32,219 nucleotides of DNA from Spirochaetaceae bacterium (GTDB taxonomy: Bacteria > Spirochaetota > Spirochaetia > Treponematales > Breznakiellaceae). The notes below the pieces were generated by a model. It did not search any database and was not told the origin of the DNA. It worked only from the letters and a program-made list of their open reading frames with translations. Below, piece after piece: positions 7,929-16,063 of the stretch (position 1 is its first letter; each line of letters begins with the position of its first letter). The translations under genes were made by a program, and so were the position numbers. The stretch covers positions 1-32,219 of the forward strand of contig JAISMB010000136.1 of NCBI GenBank assembly GCA_031276945.1, in the 5' to 3' direction.

Positions 7929-10013
7929 TCAGTGTATGTCTTTCAGAGAACTCATATTGTCCAAGACGGTTTTACTAGAATTGAGCAAGAGGGTGGTCTC
8001 ATTCTTAATTGTTGTTATGAGCTGATTTATCAGGGTAAGCGCATCAATAACCTGTTTACCATTGTTACTTTCTATTTCAACCGCATCAGCTATTATCTGA
8101 TCTTCATTTTTAACCGCATTGACTAAGGTGATAATCGCATCAAACTGATTCTGAGCGTATACTGAAGACTCCAAGGAACTATCAATCAAGCTCTTAATGT
8201 TGCCCAGACTATGCTCTATCTCCCGTGATTGAATGCCGGCAGTTTCTGCAAGGTGGCGGATTTCACCAGCGACAACCGCAAAACCTTTGCCTATCTCTCC
8301 GGCATGAGCCGCCTCTATAGAGGCATTCATCCCCAGTACCTTAGTTTCCTGAGAAACCGATTCTATAATTTTGCTGATATGAATCAGTATAGTTGATTGC
8401 TCCGCCATTTTACCGACCAGCTCTCCAATTTTAAGTATCTGATTTTTCCCTTCCAATGATGATGTGTTCAACTGGATTACCGTTTGGGCATTGCGCTTAA
8501 CATTTTCATTGATAGACCGAATCTTGTGTACCATTGCTTCAATAATAACAAATGACTTCTTTATATGGGTAACCGCTTCAGTTATCAGGCTCAGCAGAGC
8601 ATTAATACCTTTGATATTACTGTTTATTTCCTGTAATGTCAGAGCATAGATTTTTTCGATGGCAGTCTTTAATTCATACTGGTAGCGTTCTTCATTTAAT
8701 TTATTTTGTACTATAGTGTAATGCCAGCAATGTTCAGGCTTGTTAAGCCCGTTAATAATAGCAATCGCCATCTGCTCGCAATTCGTGTAGCCGCACGCGC
8801 CGCAGTTAAGAAAATCATCTTCGTTGATCTTATACAGCTTCTTATACGCAGCTTCCAGCTCTTCTTCAGAAGGTTTCTTTATCATCGTATGAAAGAGAGC
8901 GGAGCGATCAACGTAGGAACGAGTAAAAAGTCCTTCATCCCAATACTGATCAAGAATATGTTCCAGCTTAGGTTTTGAAAATAAGGACTGTTTGTACTGA
9001 GCCTGCGCTTCATGGGATCGTTTCTCAGCATCCAATTCAATATCTTCTACATAGCGCTGCTGGGTAAGCGTGCCGGCGCCTCCGTTACAGCCGAGCTTGC
9101 AACTCAAGCAATCGACTAAACTGCACGGAGGGTTCTGTTCATCAAGAAATTGCTTTAATCGGTCAAGGTACTGGTAAACATCAGGGACTCCTTCTATCTT
9201 ACGGGTGGAATAGAAGGCATTTTTATCATACCGCGCAAAGGTCTGCATAAGACCGCCGGGTGTAGAAAACATAACCGCCCGCTCAGCAGGCGGATTCTCG
9301 TACGGTAGGGCGCTGTAATTTTCAAGGCGGTCGCCGCTGTCTTCCAAATACTGCTGTATGGAAAGAAAGGTAACATTGTAATCGCCCAGACCAACGGCGT
9401 TAAATTCCCTCCGTTTTGAATAACAGGGGGAGAGAGCTGCAATTTTGCACTCAGCGTACTGCGGATAAAACTTCCTGATTACTTTCATAATATGCCCCAT
9501 AGGACTATCAGCCGGCGCAAGGTAGCGGATAAGCTCAGGATGGTATAATTCAATGAATGAAACGAGACTGGGACAAGGCTGGGCTATGATAAGGGATGGG
9601 TTGTATTTCTTTTTATAAGCTACATAGGACTTAATCGTCAGCTCCGCACCGAAACTTACATCAAAAACTGCCTGTACACCGAGCTTTTTAAGAAATCCGT
9701 TGAATTTGAGATAATTGTTGCTAAAATTGGCAATAACAGCCGGTGCGACAACAGCAATGATACGAGTTCCTGTTTTAACATCACGGATGAAGGTATCAAA
9801 ATCATCAATACCAACACGCGCTCCATGTTTACACGTGCGTATACATTCGCCGCATCCTATGCACAACTCAGAGTGCAAAGAAATTGTATCTCCTGAGCCG
9901 TCGTTGCACATCTTGACCGGACATACTGCAATACACCGATGACAATTAATGCACTTTTCCTTAAGTACCCGTATAACAGGCACTAATTTTTCATTGTTTG
10001 TCTCATTGCTCAT
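7929..10013 (-). CDS. Cytosolic chemoreceptor with [FeFe]-hydrogenase-like sensor domain
   Basis: This 694-residue protein couples a hydrogenase-like Fe-S module to chemotaxis signalling. Two 4Fe-4S ferredoxin motifs come first (Cys21/24/27/31 and Cys51/54/57/61). A H-cluster domain follows: IIAQPCPSL (Cys147), LSPCYSKRREF (Cys197) and DCLSCKLGCNGG (Cys305, Cys309). These match the four cysteines that hold the H-cluster in true [FeFe] hydrogenases, but the proton-relay Cys of the usual TSCCP is Pro here. A four-Cys Fe-S motif (CGACGYTNC, Cys404/407/412, and Cys429) links to a coiled coil and an MCP signalling tip near 560-590 (NASIEAAHAGEIGKGFAVVA). There is no signal peptide or membrane helix, so it is cytosolic. 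The likely job is sensing H2 or redox state and signalling to CheA/CheW, not bulk catalysis. Maturases and chemotaxis partners are not in the window. The ATG at 10013 follows GGCGGTAAG. Confidence 0.85.
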   Translation of the reverse strand: MSNETNNEKLVPVIRVLKEKCINCHRCIAVCPVKMCNDGSGDTISLHSELCIGCGECIRTCKHGARVGIDDFDTFIRDVKTGTRIIAVVAPAVIANFSNNYLKFNGFLKKLGVQAVFDVSFGAELTIKSYVAYKKKYNPSLIIAQPCPSLVSFIELYHPELIRYLAPADSPMGHIMKVIRKFYPQYAECKIAALSPCYSKRREFNAVGLGDYNVTFLSIQQYLEDSGDRLENYSALPYENPPAERAVMFSTPGGLMQTFARYDKNAFYSTRKIEGVPDVYQYLDRLKQFLDEQNPPCSLVDCLSCKLGCNGGAGTLTQQRYVEDIELDAEKRSHEAQAQYKQSLFSKPKLEHILDQYWDEGLFTRSYVDRSALFHTMIKKPSEEELEAAYKKLYKINEDDFLNCGACGYTNCEQMAIAIINGLNKPEHCWHYTIVQNKLNEERYQYELKTAIEKIYALTLQEINSNIKGINALLSLITEAVTHIKKSFVIIEAMVHKIRSINENVKRNAQTVIQLNTSSLEGKNQILKIGELVGKMAEQSTILIHISKIIESVSQETKVLGMNASIEAAHAGEIGKGFAVVAGEIRHLAETAGIQSREIEHSLGNIKSLIDSSLESSVYAQNQFDAIITLVNAVKNEDQIIADAVEIESNNGKQVIDALTLINQLITTIKNETTLLLNSSKTVLDNMSSLKDIH

Positions 10014-10051
10014 CGCTTACCGCCGTTTCATTTATTGAATAAATTAAGAAT

Positions 10052-10080
10052 ACTTTACTCTCTTGACTGTATTTTTGCAA
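10052..10080 (-). promoter_or_regulatory. Putative promoter for the chemoreceptor gene
   Basis: On the minus strand TTGCAA (10080-10075) and TAAAGT (10057-10052) are 17 bases apart and 38 bases before the start codon. The 190-base gap after the upstream aminoacylase gene leaves room for a separate promoter. The match is moderate, and motility genes may use another sigma factor. Confidence 0.35.
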
Positions 10081-10203
10081 GATCATTAAAAACTAATCTT
10101 AAAATAAGACCACATTTCAAAGGGGTAAGTCGTTAAGATAAGACGGTGTAGGCTTTGAGCTTGAGACTGTGTGCGGGAAACTTTTAGCTGTGCGCAGAAC
10201 GGC

Positions 10204-11772
10204 TCAAGGTTGCTCCTCGTTTTGAGAACACTGAGGCTCTCCCTTCACCATAACTAAATCCATGCCCTCTGCCAGAGCGGTTGAGTGAACATAATCGGCA
10301 TGATCCGTGAAGCGTTCTGGGTCAAAAACAAGTATATCAGCATAATAACCAGCCTTGAGAACGCCGCGTTCTGCAAATCCGAGCCGTTGAGCAGGCATTG
10401 CGGTCATTTTATGCAGAGCCTCTTCCAGAGAGAGGATGGCGCTCCCGCGGACGTAGTCGCGTAGGAACTTAGGAAAAGCCCCATTGAGCCTTGGATGCGG
10501 TCTTGCCGCAGCGCCATAAAGCGAATCAGAAATAAGCGCTGTCCACGGAAGACGGGCAATGACTGCAATATCGTCGTACGCCATACTCAAAACAATAATG
10601 CCGACCCTGCCTTCTTCTGTTACAATCAAATCAGCAAGCAGATCAACCGGCTCAAGACCGGCTTCCTCAGCTATCTGCATCACGCTTTTACCGCAATAGC
10701 TTTCATGCTCCAAAAGCGTGGTAGAAGCTATCAAGATACGTTCCCAGCCTATGCTGGCTGCCATATTATCCCAGCCCGGTTGCGGCTCAGCAAGGTATTT
10801 GCGCAGTTCTTCTCTACCGGCTTGGGTAGAAAGCTTGGCTATAAGGCGCTTGCTGCCTTCTTCAAGGAGCGCCGGAGGAATAAGGGAGAGCAGAGTCGTT
10901 GAGCCGCCATCATACGGGTAAAAGTCAGCGGTAACTGCTTGCCCTTTTGCACGCGCCGCCTCTATCCTTTCAATGGCACGGAAAATAAGACTGCGCCAAT
11001 TATGAATACCCGTTGCCTTAAAGTGGCTGATATTAAGCGCAACTTCAGCCTTATCCGCGACATCAATCATCTCCTGCACCGATTCTACAAGACTGTCCCC
11101 TTCACCGCGTATATGAGCGCAGATAATCTTACCGGCGCGTCCAACCGGAGCTGCCAGAGCAGCAAGCTCGTCTTTTGAGGAATAACATTCAGGCTGATAC
11201 ATAATGCCGAAGGAAAGCCCTCGTGCGCCCTGTTCTAATGCCTCGGTAACCAGAGCTACAGCTTGCGCCAGTTCTTCAGGGGTAAAAGGACCTGGTGCAA
11301 AACCTCGCACAGCGGTTTTTATTGCCCCCGCACCGGCTAAAAAACCTATGGCGAACGGTATTTTCAGCTTTGAGAGAGCCTCGCTGTACTGAAGGTAGGT
11401 GTCGAAGGGCAGACCGGACGGTATTGCCCCAACGACCGGTTCTATATACCGGTAGTATTCTTCCCGCCATTTATGAGCGCAGGGAACAGGCGCCATACCG
11501 CAGTTTCCGACAACCAGAGCCGTAATCCCCTGCGCTTTTTCTGTCTTTCCGAAATCAGGCGCGGTAAAGATCGCACTATCCGCATGCCTATGAATATCCA
11601 CAAAACCCGGACAGACGATCCGCCCCTGGGCATTTACAATCCGCGCATGACCGACAGCAGGCAGCGCAGTACCGATAGCCGCTATTCGCTCCCCTTCCAG
11701 CATTATATCCGCGCGGAACGCAGGAGAGCCTGAGCCGTCATAGACCGTTCCGCCTTGAATAAGGATACTCAA
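10204..11772 (-). CDS. N-acyl-D-amino-acid deacylase (D-aminoacylase)
   Basis: The protein is an amidohydrolase of the D-aminoacylase type, which frees D-amino acids from N-acyl-D-amino acids in the cytoplasm. From the TTG start at 11772 it has 522 residues, normal for the family. Motifs: N-terminal SILIQGGTVYDGSG; PGFVDIHRHAD with the metal His pair (61 and 63); VGNCGMAP with the family's metal-bridging Cys (91); ICAHIRGEG; ISHFKATG; DFYPYDGGST; ISDSLYG with the catalytic-type Asp; C-terminal DILVFDPERF. The TTG is preferred over an in-frame start 90 bases further upstream, because TTG overlaps the preceding stop as TTGA, which suggests translational coupling, and because the family begins with this sequence. 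It is the last gene of a three-gene operon with a D-amino-acid enzyme and a polysaccharide deacetylase. Related D-hydantoinase or allantoinase activity is less likely. Confidence 0.9.
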   Translation of the reverse strand: MSILIQGGTVYDGSGSPAFRADIMLEGERIAAIGTALPAVGHARIVNAQGRIVCPGFVDIHRHADSAIFTAPDFGKTEKAQGITALVVGNCGMAPVPCAHKWREEYYRYIEPVVGAIPSGLPFDTYLQYSEALSKLKIPFAIGFLAGAGAIKTAVRGFAPGPFTPEELAQAVALVTEALEQGARGLSFGIMYQPECYSSKDELAALAAPVGRAGKIICAHIRGEGDSLVESVQEMIDVADKAEVALNISHFKATGIHNWRSLIFRAIERIEAARAKGQAVTADFYPYDGGSTTLLSLIPPALLEEGSKRLIAKLSTQAGREELRKYLAEPQPGWDNMAASIGWERILIASTTLLEHESYCGKSVMQIAEEAGLEPVDLLADLIVTEEGRVGIIVLSMAYDDIAVIARLPWTALISDSLYGAAARPHPRLNGAFPKFLRDYVRGSAILSLEEALHKMTAMPAQRLGFAERGVLKAGYYADILVFDPERFTDHADYVHSTALAEGMDLVMVKGEPQCSQNEEQP

Positions 11773-12890
11773 ACGAGCATCCCGCGCGCCTGCACCGGCA
11801 TGATGCGCACCGTGTTTTGTTCCAGTAAATACACGGTATTGTGCATATTGATGGCGGTACACACATGAAGTGGTAAGAGCGTGATGATCTGCCCGACAGA
11901 AAGACCGGTCTTTCCGGTGCGTGCGGTAATGATTCCGTGTTCTTCATTCATACGGTCAAGGCGCAGCTCTTCCTTTCCTTCAACCACTGCATAGCCTTGG
12001 TAGTTGAAAGGCGCGCTGTGAAGCGGCTGATCCGTGGGGAAGCACTTAGTGCCGCCGTCTATAATGGCATAATCAGCGCGCGGACAGCTCACGACCGTTG
12101 CGACAAAACGCACCGCAATATCCTGTACCGTGGCAACACCTTCATTGCAGAGCATGAGATCGTTAAAGATATACGTGCCGGGACGTATCTCGGTTACTGC
12201 GCCGGTCTGCGCTAAAGCTCTGCCGGTGGGAGATGAACCGCCGCTTATGTCTTTTAAGTGAATGCCCCGTTCTTCAATTTCTTGGGCGGTCTGTTTGAGT
12301 AATGCGCCCTCTTCGACCGCGGCTTTCTCATTATCAGTCGTTGCCTGCCCCTGATAGATGAGGCTTTTGAAGGTGTAAATACCGGTGAGGTTGAGACCGG
12401 GCAGCTCGATCAGAGCCGCTACAAGTGCGGCGGCTTCTTGCCGGAGAACGCCGGTGCGTTGAGCGCCGGTATCTATCTCAAGGCGCACCTCAAGATTAAG
12501 AGCGGCGGCGGTTGCGGCAGCGCTTAAAGCCTGCGCACCGGCAAAGCTGTCTACCGCAAGAATAAGCCGCTTCACCTGTTTTGCCAGTGCAATCGCCCGG
12601 TTGATACGGAAAGCGCCGACCAAAGGATACGCAATAAAAATATCGTCAAGTCCGGCGGCGGCAAAAACCTGTGCTTCGCTTACTTTGGCACAGGTAATAC
12701 CGACCGCACCGGCTTCCCTTTGGAGATGGGCAAAGAACGGCATTTTGTGCGTCTTGACATGGGGGCGCAGCGTGCAGCCGGCTTGATCAACGACCTTTTG
12801 CATACCGTTAATATTACGGCGGGACTGTTCAAGATCAATAATCAAGCACGGTGTTTCAAGCTGCCTCTTGATTGAATCGGGAATGATCAT
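11769..12890 (-). CDS. D-threonine aldolase / D-serine dehydratase-like PLP enzyme
   Basis: The 373-residue protein is a fold-type III (alanine-racemase-like) PLP enzyme. Family members cleave D-threonine to glycine and acetaldehyde or dehydrate D-serine. The N-terminal TIM barrel carries the PLP lysine in RPHVKTHK (Lys46), plus EIDTGAQRTGV and DISGGSSPT for phosphate binding. The C-terminal D-serine dehydratase-like domain ends with LLPLHVCTAINMH (His342, Cys344), the zinc-binding pair of this family. Both halves and all key residues are present. It overlaps the upstream deacetylase by ATGA and the downstream deacylase by TTGA, so the three proteins should be made together. With a deacylase that releases D-amino acids, a role in their breakdown fits. 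The exact substrate (D-Thr, D-Ser or a hydroxy-aspartate) cannot be read from sequence. Confidence 0.88.
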   Translation of the reverse strand: MIIPDSIKRQLETPCLIIDLEQSRRNINGMQKVVDQAGCTLRPHVKTHKMPFFAHLQREAGAVGITCAKVSEAQVFAAAGLDDIFIAYPLVGAFRINRAIALAKQVKRLILAVDSFAGAQALSAAATAAALNLEVRLEIDTGAQRTGVLRQEAAALVAALIELPGLNLTGIYTFKSLIYQGQATTDNEKAAVEEGALLKQTAQEIEERGIHLKDISGGSSPTGRALAQTGAVTEIRPGTYIFNDLMLCNEGVATVQDIAVRFVATVVSCPRADYAIIDGGTKCFPTDQPLHSAPFNYQGYAVVEGKEELRLDRMNEEHGIITARTGKTGLSVGQIITLLPLHVCTAINMHNTVYLLEQNTVRIMPVQARGMLV

Positions 12891-13609
12891 GCTTTTGCCT
12901 TCTGTTCAGGCGGCACGCGAGAGCCGCTGGCTGGTATGAGGCTCTGGGCATTCGTGGCATAGTAAATATCCTCATGCCCAGCGACAAGACGGCAGAAATC
13001 TTCCAAGACCTGCCAGTTGCGGTTCACTTCAAATTCATAACTATGCCCCCAGAGGTAAAATACCTGCGGCGTCTCCGGTTTAAGGCGCAAAAATTCTTCT
13101 GCAAGGTCAAGCAGCGCCGGATCGTCATGGTGGCAGGTCGGCTGGTAAGTCAAAAGATCGGCGGGAACGGCAAAAGAATGGGTACTGACAACGCCTCGCG
13201 CATAGTGCAAGCCGCAGGTGCGGGCAGTGTCAATGACCGTTTGGTTATACGTACCGTAAGGGTAAGCCATGCCGACAACGGTGGTATCAAAAATCCGTTC
13301 CAGATTGAGCTTATCCTGCTCAAGTTCATTGGCGACAGTGTCTGCATCCAAATTTTCGAGGTGCGGATGGGTCAAGGAATGGACTGCGATTTCATGCCCC
13401 GCATAGAGGGACGGCAGTTCTTTAATATTCATCCGGCGTATCCGTATCCCCGCTTTATCCCAGCCGCCGGCTGCACTTTGGATACCGCTATTCAGATTAA
13501 AGGTCGCTTTTATCTGGTAACGGTTGAGGATCGCTACGAGTTTTCTATCTTGCTCAACCCCATCATCATAACTGAGGGTCAAGGCTTTCAGAGTACTATA
13601 AGGAAACAT
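12887..13609 (-). CDS. NodB-type polysaccharide deacetylase
   Basis: A metal-dependent carbohydrate esterase of family 4 type, removing acetyl groups from an N-acetylated sugar or related amide. From the ATG at 13609 it has 240 residues. Motif 1 is LTLSYDDG (Asp-Asp near 15-16, Tyr in place of the usual Phe), motif 2 is HSLTHPHLENL (His77, His81), motif 3 is AYPYGTYN, and LWGHSYEF supplies the late His. The start is chosen at FPYSTLKALTLSYDDG; an in-frame TTG 60 bases upstream would add 20 poorly conserved residues next to the repeat array, and neither has a strong ribosome site. No signal peptide is seen, so it probably acts in the cytoplasm on imported oligosaccharide or peptide-sugar. It heads the D-amino-acid operon and lies just downstream of the A-B repeat array, where its promoter must be. 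Confidence 0.82.
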   Translation of the reverse strand: MFPYSTLKALTLSYDDGVEQDRKLVAILNRYQIKATFNLNSGIQSAAGGWDKAGIRIRRMNIKELPSLYAGHEIAVHSLTHPHLENLDADTVANELEQDKLNLERIFDTTVVGMAYPYGTYNQTVIDTARTCGLHYARGVVSTHSFAVPADLLTYQPTCHHDDPALLDLAEEFLRLKPETPQVFYLWGHSYEFEVNRNWQVLEDFCRLVAGHEDIYYATNAQSLIPASGSRVPPEQKAKA

Positions 13610-13685
13610 AAAGGCTAGTCTAAGGGGAGTATGCAAACTTGTCAACTCATCAATACGCTCAACGGTCAAGAGGTTCCCCGCTCCG

Positions 13686-13830
13686 GTCAGACCTCGCCCC
13701 CTTTAAGTCAGACCTCACCCCCTTTAAGTCAGACCTCGCACCCTTTAAGTCAGACCCCGCCCCCTCTAAGTCAGACCTCTCCCCCTTTAAGTCAGACCTC
13801 TCCCCCTTTAAGTCAGACCTCTCCCGCAAG
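13686..13830. repeat. Family A tandem array (21 bp, 7 units)
   Basis: Seven units start at 13686, 13707, 13728, 13749, 13770, 13791 and 13812, exactly 21 bases apart. Each starts GTCAGACCTC and ends in CCCCTTTAA with a few substitutions. The unit contains an imperfect form of the AGGTCWGACCT palindrome across its junction. The last unit passes through a perfect hairpin (CTCCCGCA, loop AGAGA, TGCGGGAG at 13821-13841) into family B. Open frames across it are repeat artefacts. Confidence 0.95.
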
Positions 13831-13962
13831 AGATGCGGGAGTCTCGACCGAGAGATGCGGGAGTCTCGACCGAGAGATGCGGGAGTCTCGACCGAGAGAT
13901 GCGGGAGTCTCGACCGAGAGATGCGGGAGTCTCAGCCCAGAGATGCGGGAGTATGAGCGCTG
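13831..13962. repeat. Family B tandem array (22 bp, 6 units)
   Basis: Six units start at 13831, 13853, 13875, 13897, 13919 and 13941, 22 bases apart. Each starts AGATGCGGGAG and continues TCTCGACCGAG, which is itself an inverted repeat (TCTCG, AC, CGAGA). The fifth carries a CTCAGCCCAG variant that provides the TGA stop of rlmE (13934-13932). The sixth diverges after AGATGCGGGAG, where the rlmE coding sequence begins. Confidence 0.95.
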
Positions 13963-14585
13963 AGGTTTGAGCGTTTTTGTAAACCGAGGTAGTAGGTTTC
14001 AAAAGACTCGCTGCGGCAGGCTTTCGGCTTGAAGCTCTGGGCGCGGAGAAATAAGGAGCGCAGACGGCTCAGTAAAGCAGCGCTGTCGGCGCTTTGAAAC
14101 ACCTTTACCAGAAAGTTCCCGTCCTTCACCAGAAACGCCGCCGCATAATCCAGAGCAGCCTCGGCAAGCGCCAGAGAACGCAGGCTGTCCACCGAGCTGT
14201 TTCCCGTTGTTGCCGGCGCCGCATCGCTCATCACTATATCAAAAGGACCGTGCGAAGACACCGCTTCACGCACCGGTAAAGCGGTCATATCACCCTGCAC
14301 AAAGACAAAGCTGCCTGCGGACGAGGACAGGGCAGCGGCGCAAGCCGGCAGAAGCTGCGCCGTATCAACCGCGGTCAGCGCAAGATTCTGCCCCCAGCGG
14401 CGGGCGGCGTACAAACTCCAACTGCCCGGCGCGGCGCCGAGGTCAAGCACGCGCACAAGGCTGCCCCGCCCAAAAAGGGCAAACTTCTCATCCATCTCTT
14501 GCAGCTTATAGACCGACCGCGCCGGAAAGCCTTCACGGTGCGCTTTAAGCGTCCAATAATCCGGTCTTTTGTAGTGTCGTGCCAT
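13932..14585 (-). CDS. rlmE: RlmE/FtsJ-type 23S rRNA 2'-O-methyltransferase
   Basis: A SAM-dependent methyltransferase of the RrmJ family, which methylates the ribose of a uridine in the 23S rRNA A-loop. It has 217 residues against 209 in E. coli. The SAM motif LDLGAAPGSWS lies at 47-57. The catalytic tetrad is complete: Lys27 (SVYKLQEMDEKF), Asp121 (MSDAAP), Lys161 (FLVKVFQ) and Glu196 (SFETYYLG). The ATG is 6 bases after the dxr stop, so the two are cotranscribed; GGATAG overlapping that stop may serve as ribosome site. The odd part is the C-terminus: after GLQKR the last dozen residues (ending AHTPASLG) are encoded by family B repeats, which also provide the stop codon. The original end was therefore probably lost to repeat insertion or expansion. 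The added tail follows the fold, so activity is likely kept. Confidence 0.93.
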   Translation of the reverse strand: MARHYKRPDYWTLKAHREGFPARSVYKLQEMDEKFALFGRGSLVRVLDLGAAPGSWSLYAARRWGQNLALTAVDTAQLLPACAAALSSSAGSFVFVQGDMTALPVREAVSSHGPFDIVMSDAAPATTGNSSVDSLRSLALAEAALDYAAAFLVKDGNFLVKVFQSADSAALLSRLRSLFLRAQSFKPKACRSESFETYYLGLQKRSNLSAHTPASLG

Positions 14586-14591
14586 CTGCTG

Positions 14592-15686
14592 CTATCCGAG
14601 GGTGAAAAGACGCTGTGCGGCACACGAGCGCGCCTTTGCGTCCGTTTCCCAAACCGCCTCTCTAGTTACGGCTGCGCCGGCTTGCCAATCCTGCGCGAGG
14701 ACGTGCGCAACAACGCCGGCTAGAGCAGGAAAGGGCAGCCGCCCCTGCAAAAACGCCTCGACTGCCGTTTCATTCGCCGCATTATACGCAACCGGATAGA
14801 GAGGACCGGCACGTTCCGCCTGATACGCAAGCGGCAGCAGGGGAAAACGCTCGTGATCCGGTTTCTCAAAGCTCAAGGTAAGATTATCAAAGTTAAGCGG
14901 CGGGATAAGCGAATCAGGCGCAGAATCAGGATAATACAGGGCTTTTTGAAGGGGCAGGCGCATGGAAGGGACGGATAATTGCGCGCAGAGGCTGCCGTCC
15001 GTCCAACGAATCAGGGAGTGGACCGTGCTTTGCCGGTGAATCAGCGCCTTTATTTTTTCAACCGGCAGCCTGAAAAACCGTGCGGCTTCAATAACTTCAA
15101 GTCCTTTATTCGCCAGAGTCGCCGCATTAACCGTGATGACCGGTCCCATTTTCCACGTTGGATGCACTAAAGCATCCTGCACCGAAACCTTTGCCAACTG
15201 CTCGTGGGTATAGTCGAGAAACGGACCGCCTGAAGCGGTCAAGAGCAGCTCCGCGACCGTGCGCCGGTTCTGCGCTAAGAGCAGGTGAAAGAGCGCCGAA
15301 TGCTCAGAATCAACCGGAATGATACGGGAGCCGGTTCGCGCCGCCGCTTCTTGGATTAAGGAACCAGCCATGACCATTGTTTCTTTATTGGCAAGGGCAA
15401 GGTCCATGCCCGCTTCGACCGCTGCAAAGGACGGGTCTAACCCGCCCGCGCCTGCTATGCCGTTGACGGCAAGATCAGCGCCTGATTCTTTAAGCGCAGC
15501 CGCGATACCGGCACGCACACAACGGGCGCGCGGGAATTCGGCTGCCAGCTCTTGTAAGGCGGCGCTGTTCCGGTATGCGGTTAAGAGTACGACCTCGAAT
15601 TGTTCGGGAGCATGCCTGATAATATCAAGCGTACTGCTCCCTATCGAGCCAGTTGCGCCTAAGACTGCAACGCGTTTTTTCATCAT
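14592..15686 (-). CDS. dxr: 1-deoxy-D-xylulose-5-phosphate reductoisomerase
   Basis: The enzyme turns DXP into MEP with NADPH, the first committed step of the MEP isoprenoid pathway, in the cytoplasm. The 364 residues are a little short of E. coli (398) but all motifs are present. GATGSIGSST at 10-19 binds NADPH, ALANKET is at 97-103, and PVDSEHSA has metal ligands Asp126 and Glu128. TASGGPF and the flexible-loop-type HRQSTVHSLI follow. The first of two consecutive ATG codons is used, with AAAGG about 8 bases upstream. It precedes rlmE closely. The unrecognised gene upstream on the same strand ended nearer in the past: a 151-bp duplication now separates them. With this gene the organism should make isoprenoid precursors by the MEP route and be a candidate for fosmidomycin sensitivity. 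Confidence 0.96.
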   Translation of the reverse strand: MMKKRVAVLGATGSIGSSTLDIIRHAPEQFEVVLLTAYRNSAALQELAAEFPRARCVRAGIAAALKESGADLAVNGIAGAGGLDPSFAAVEAGMDLALANKETMVMAGSLIQEAAARTGSRIIPVDSEHSALFHLLLAQNRRTVAELLLTASGGPFLDYTHEQLAKVSVQDALVHPTWKMGPVITVNAATLANKGLEVIEAARFFRLPVEKIKALIHRQSTVHSLIRWTDGSLCAQLSVPSMRLPLQKALYYPDSAPDSLIPPLNFDNLTLSFEKPDHERFPLLPLAYQAERAGPLYPVAYNAANETAVEAFLQGRLPFPALAGVVAHVLAQDWQAGAAVTREAVWETDAKARSCAAQRLFTLG

Positions 15687-15761
15687 AACAAAGCCCTTTA
15701 TGACGTGGATGAGAGACAGTGTATAGCTTTTGCAGGAGAAGTAGCAAGAGCGGCAGCGGGA

Positions 15762-16063
15762 TTGAGAGGATTCCGCCGCTTTACGGTCTGTCTAGTTCCG
15801 CTCTTTTTTCTTGTGTGCTGCGGATCGCACTGGTTTTTGCTGGTGTAAGAAATGTAAGAGCGGCTCTTCCCACCGCTCGGCATGCGCACCTTCAGCACAA
15901 AATCGGCGGTACTTGAGAGGATTCCGCCGCTTTACGGTCTGTCTAGTTCTGCTCTTTTTTCTTGTGTGCTGCGGATCGCACTGGTTTTTGCTGGTGTAAG
16001 AAATGTAAGAGCGGCTCTTCCCACCGCTCGGCATGCGCACCTTCAGCACAAAACCGGCGGTAA
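15762..16063. repeat. 151-bp tandem duplication
   Basis: Positions 15762-15912 and 15913-16063 are near-identical direct copies, differing at only a few bases (for example TAGTTCCGCTC against TAGTTCTGCTC, and AATCGG against ACCGG). The unit holds the last roughly 40 codons of the minus-strand gene ending at 15943 plus its stop and about 30 bases downstream. The copy next to dxr is therefore a coding leftover without a start. The high identity points to a recent event. Confidence 0.92.

Noticed and set aside
7881-8126. 81-codon plus-strand frame
   Set aside because: It spans the tnpB relic end and the antisense of the chemoreceptor gene; no ribosome site.
12974-13618. 214-codon plus-strand frame
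   Set aside because: It is antisense to the polysaccharide deacetylase, which has full motifs; high GC at third positions keeps the opposite frame open.
13631-13963. Open frames of about 105-110 codons encoding SQTSPPL or KSDLAPF repeats
   Set aside because: They are translations of a 21-bp (multiple of three) repeat that lacks stops; several frames and both strands are open at once, and no start signal precedes them.
15698-16049. Two small minus-strand proteins starting MLKVRMPSGGKS
   Set aside because: Both are products of the 151-bp tandem duplication, read in a frame other than the gene whose 3' end was copied.
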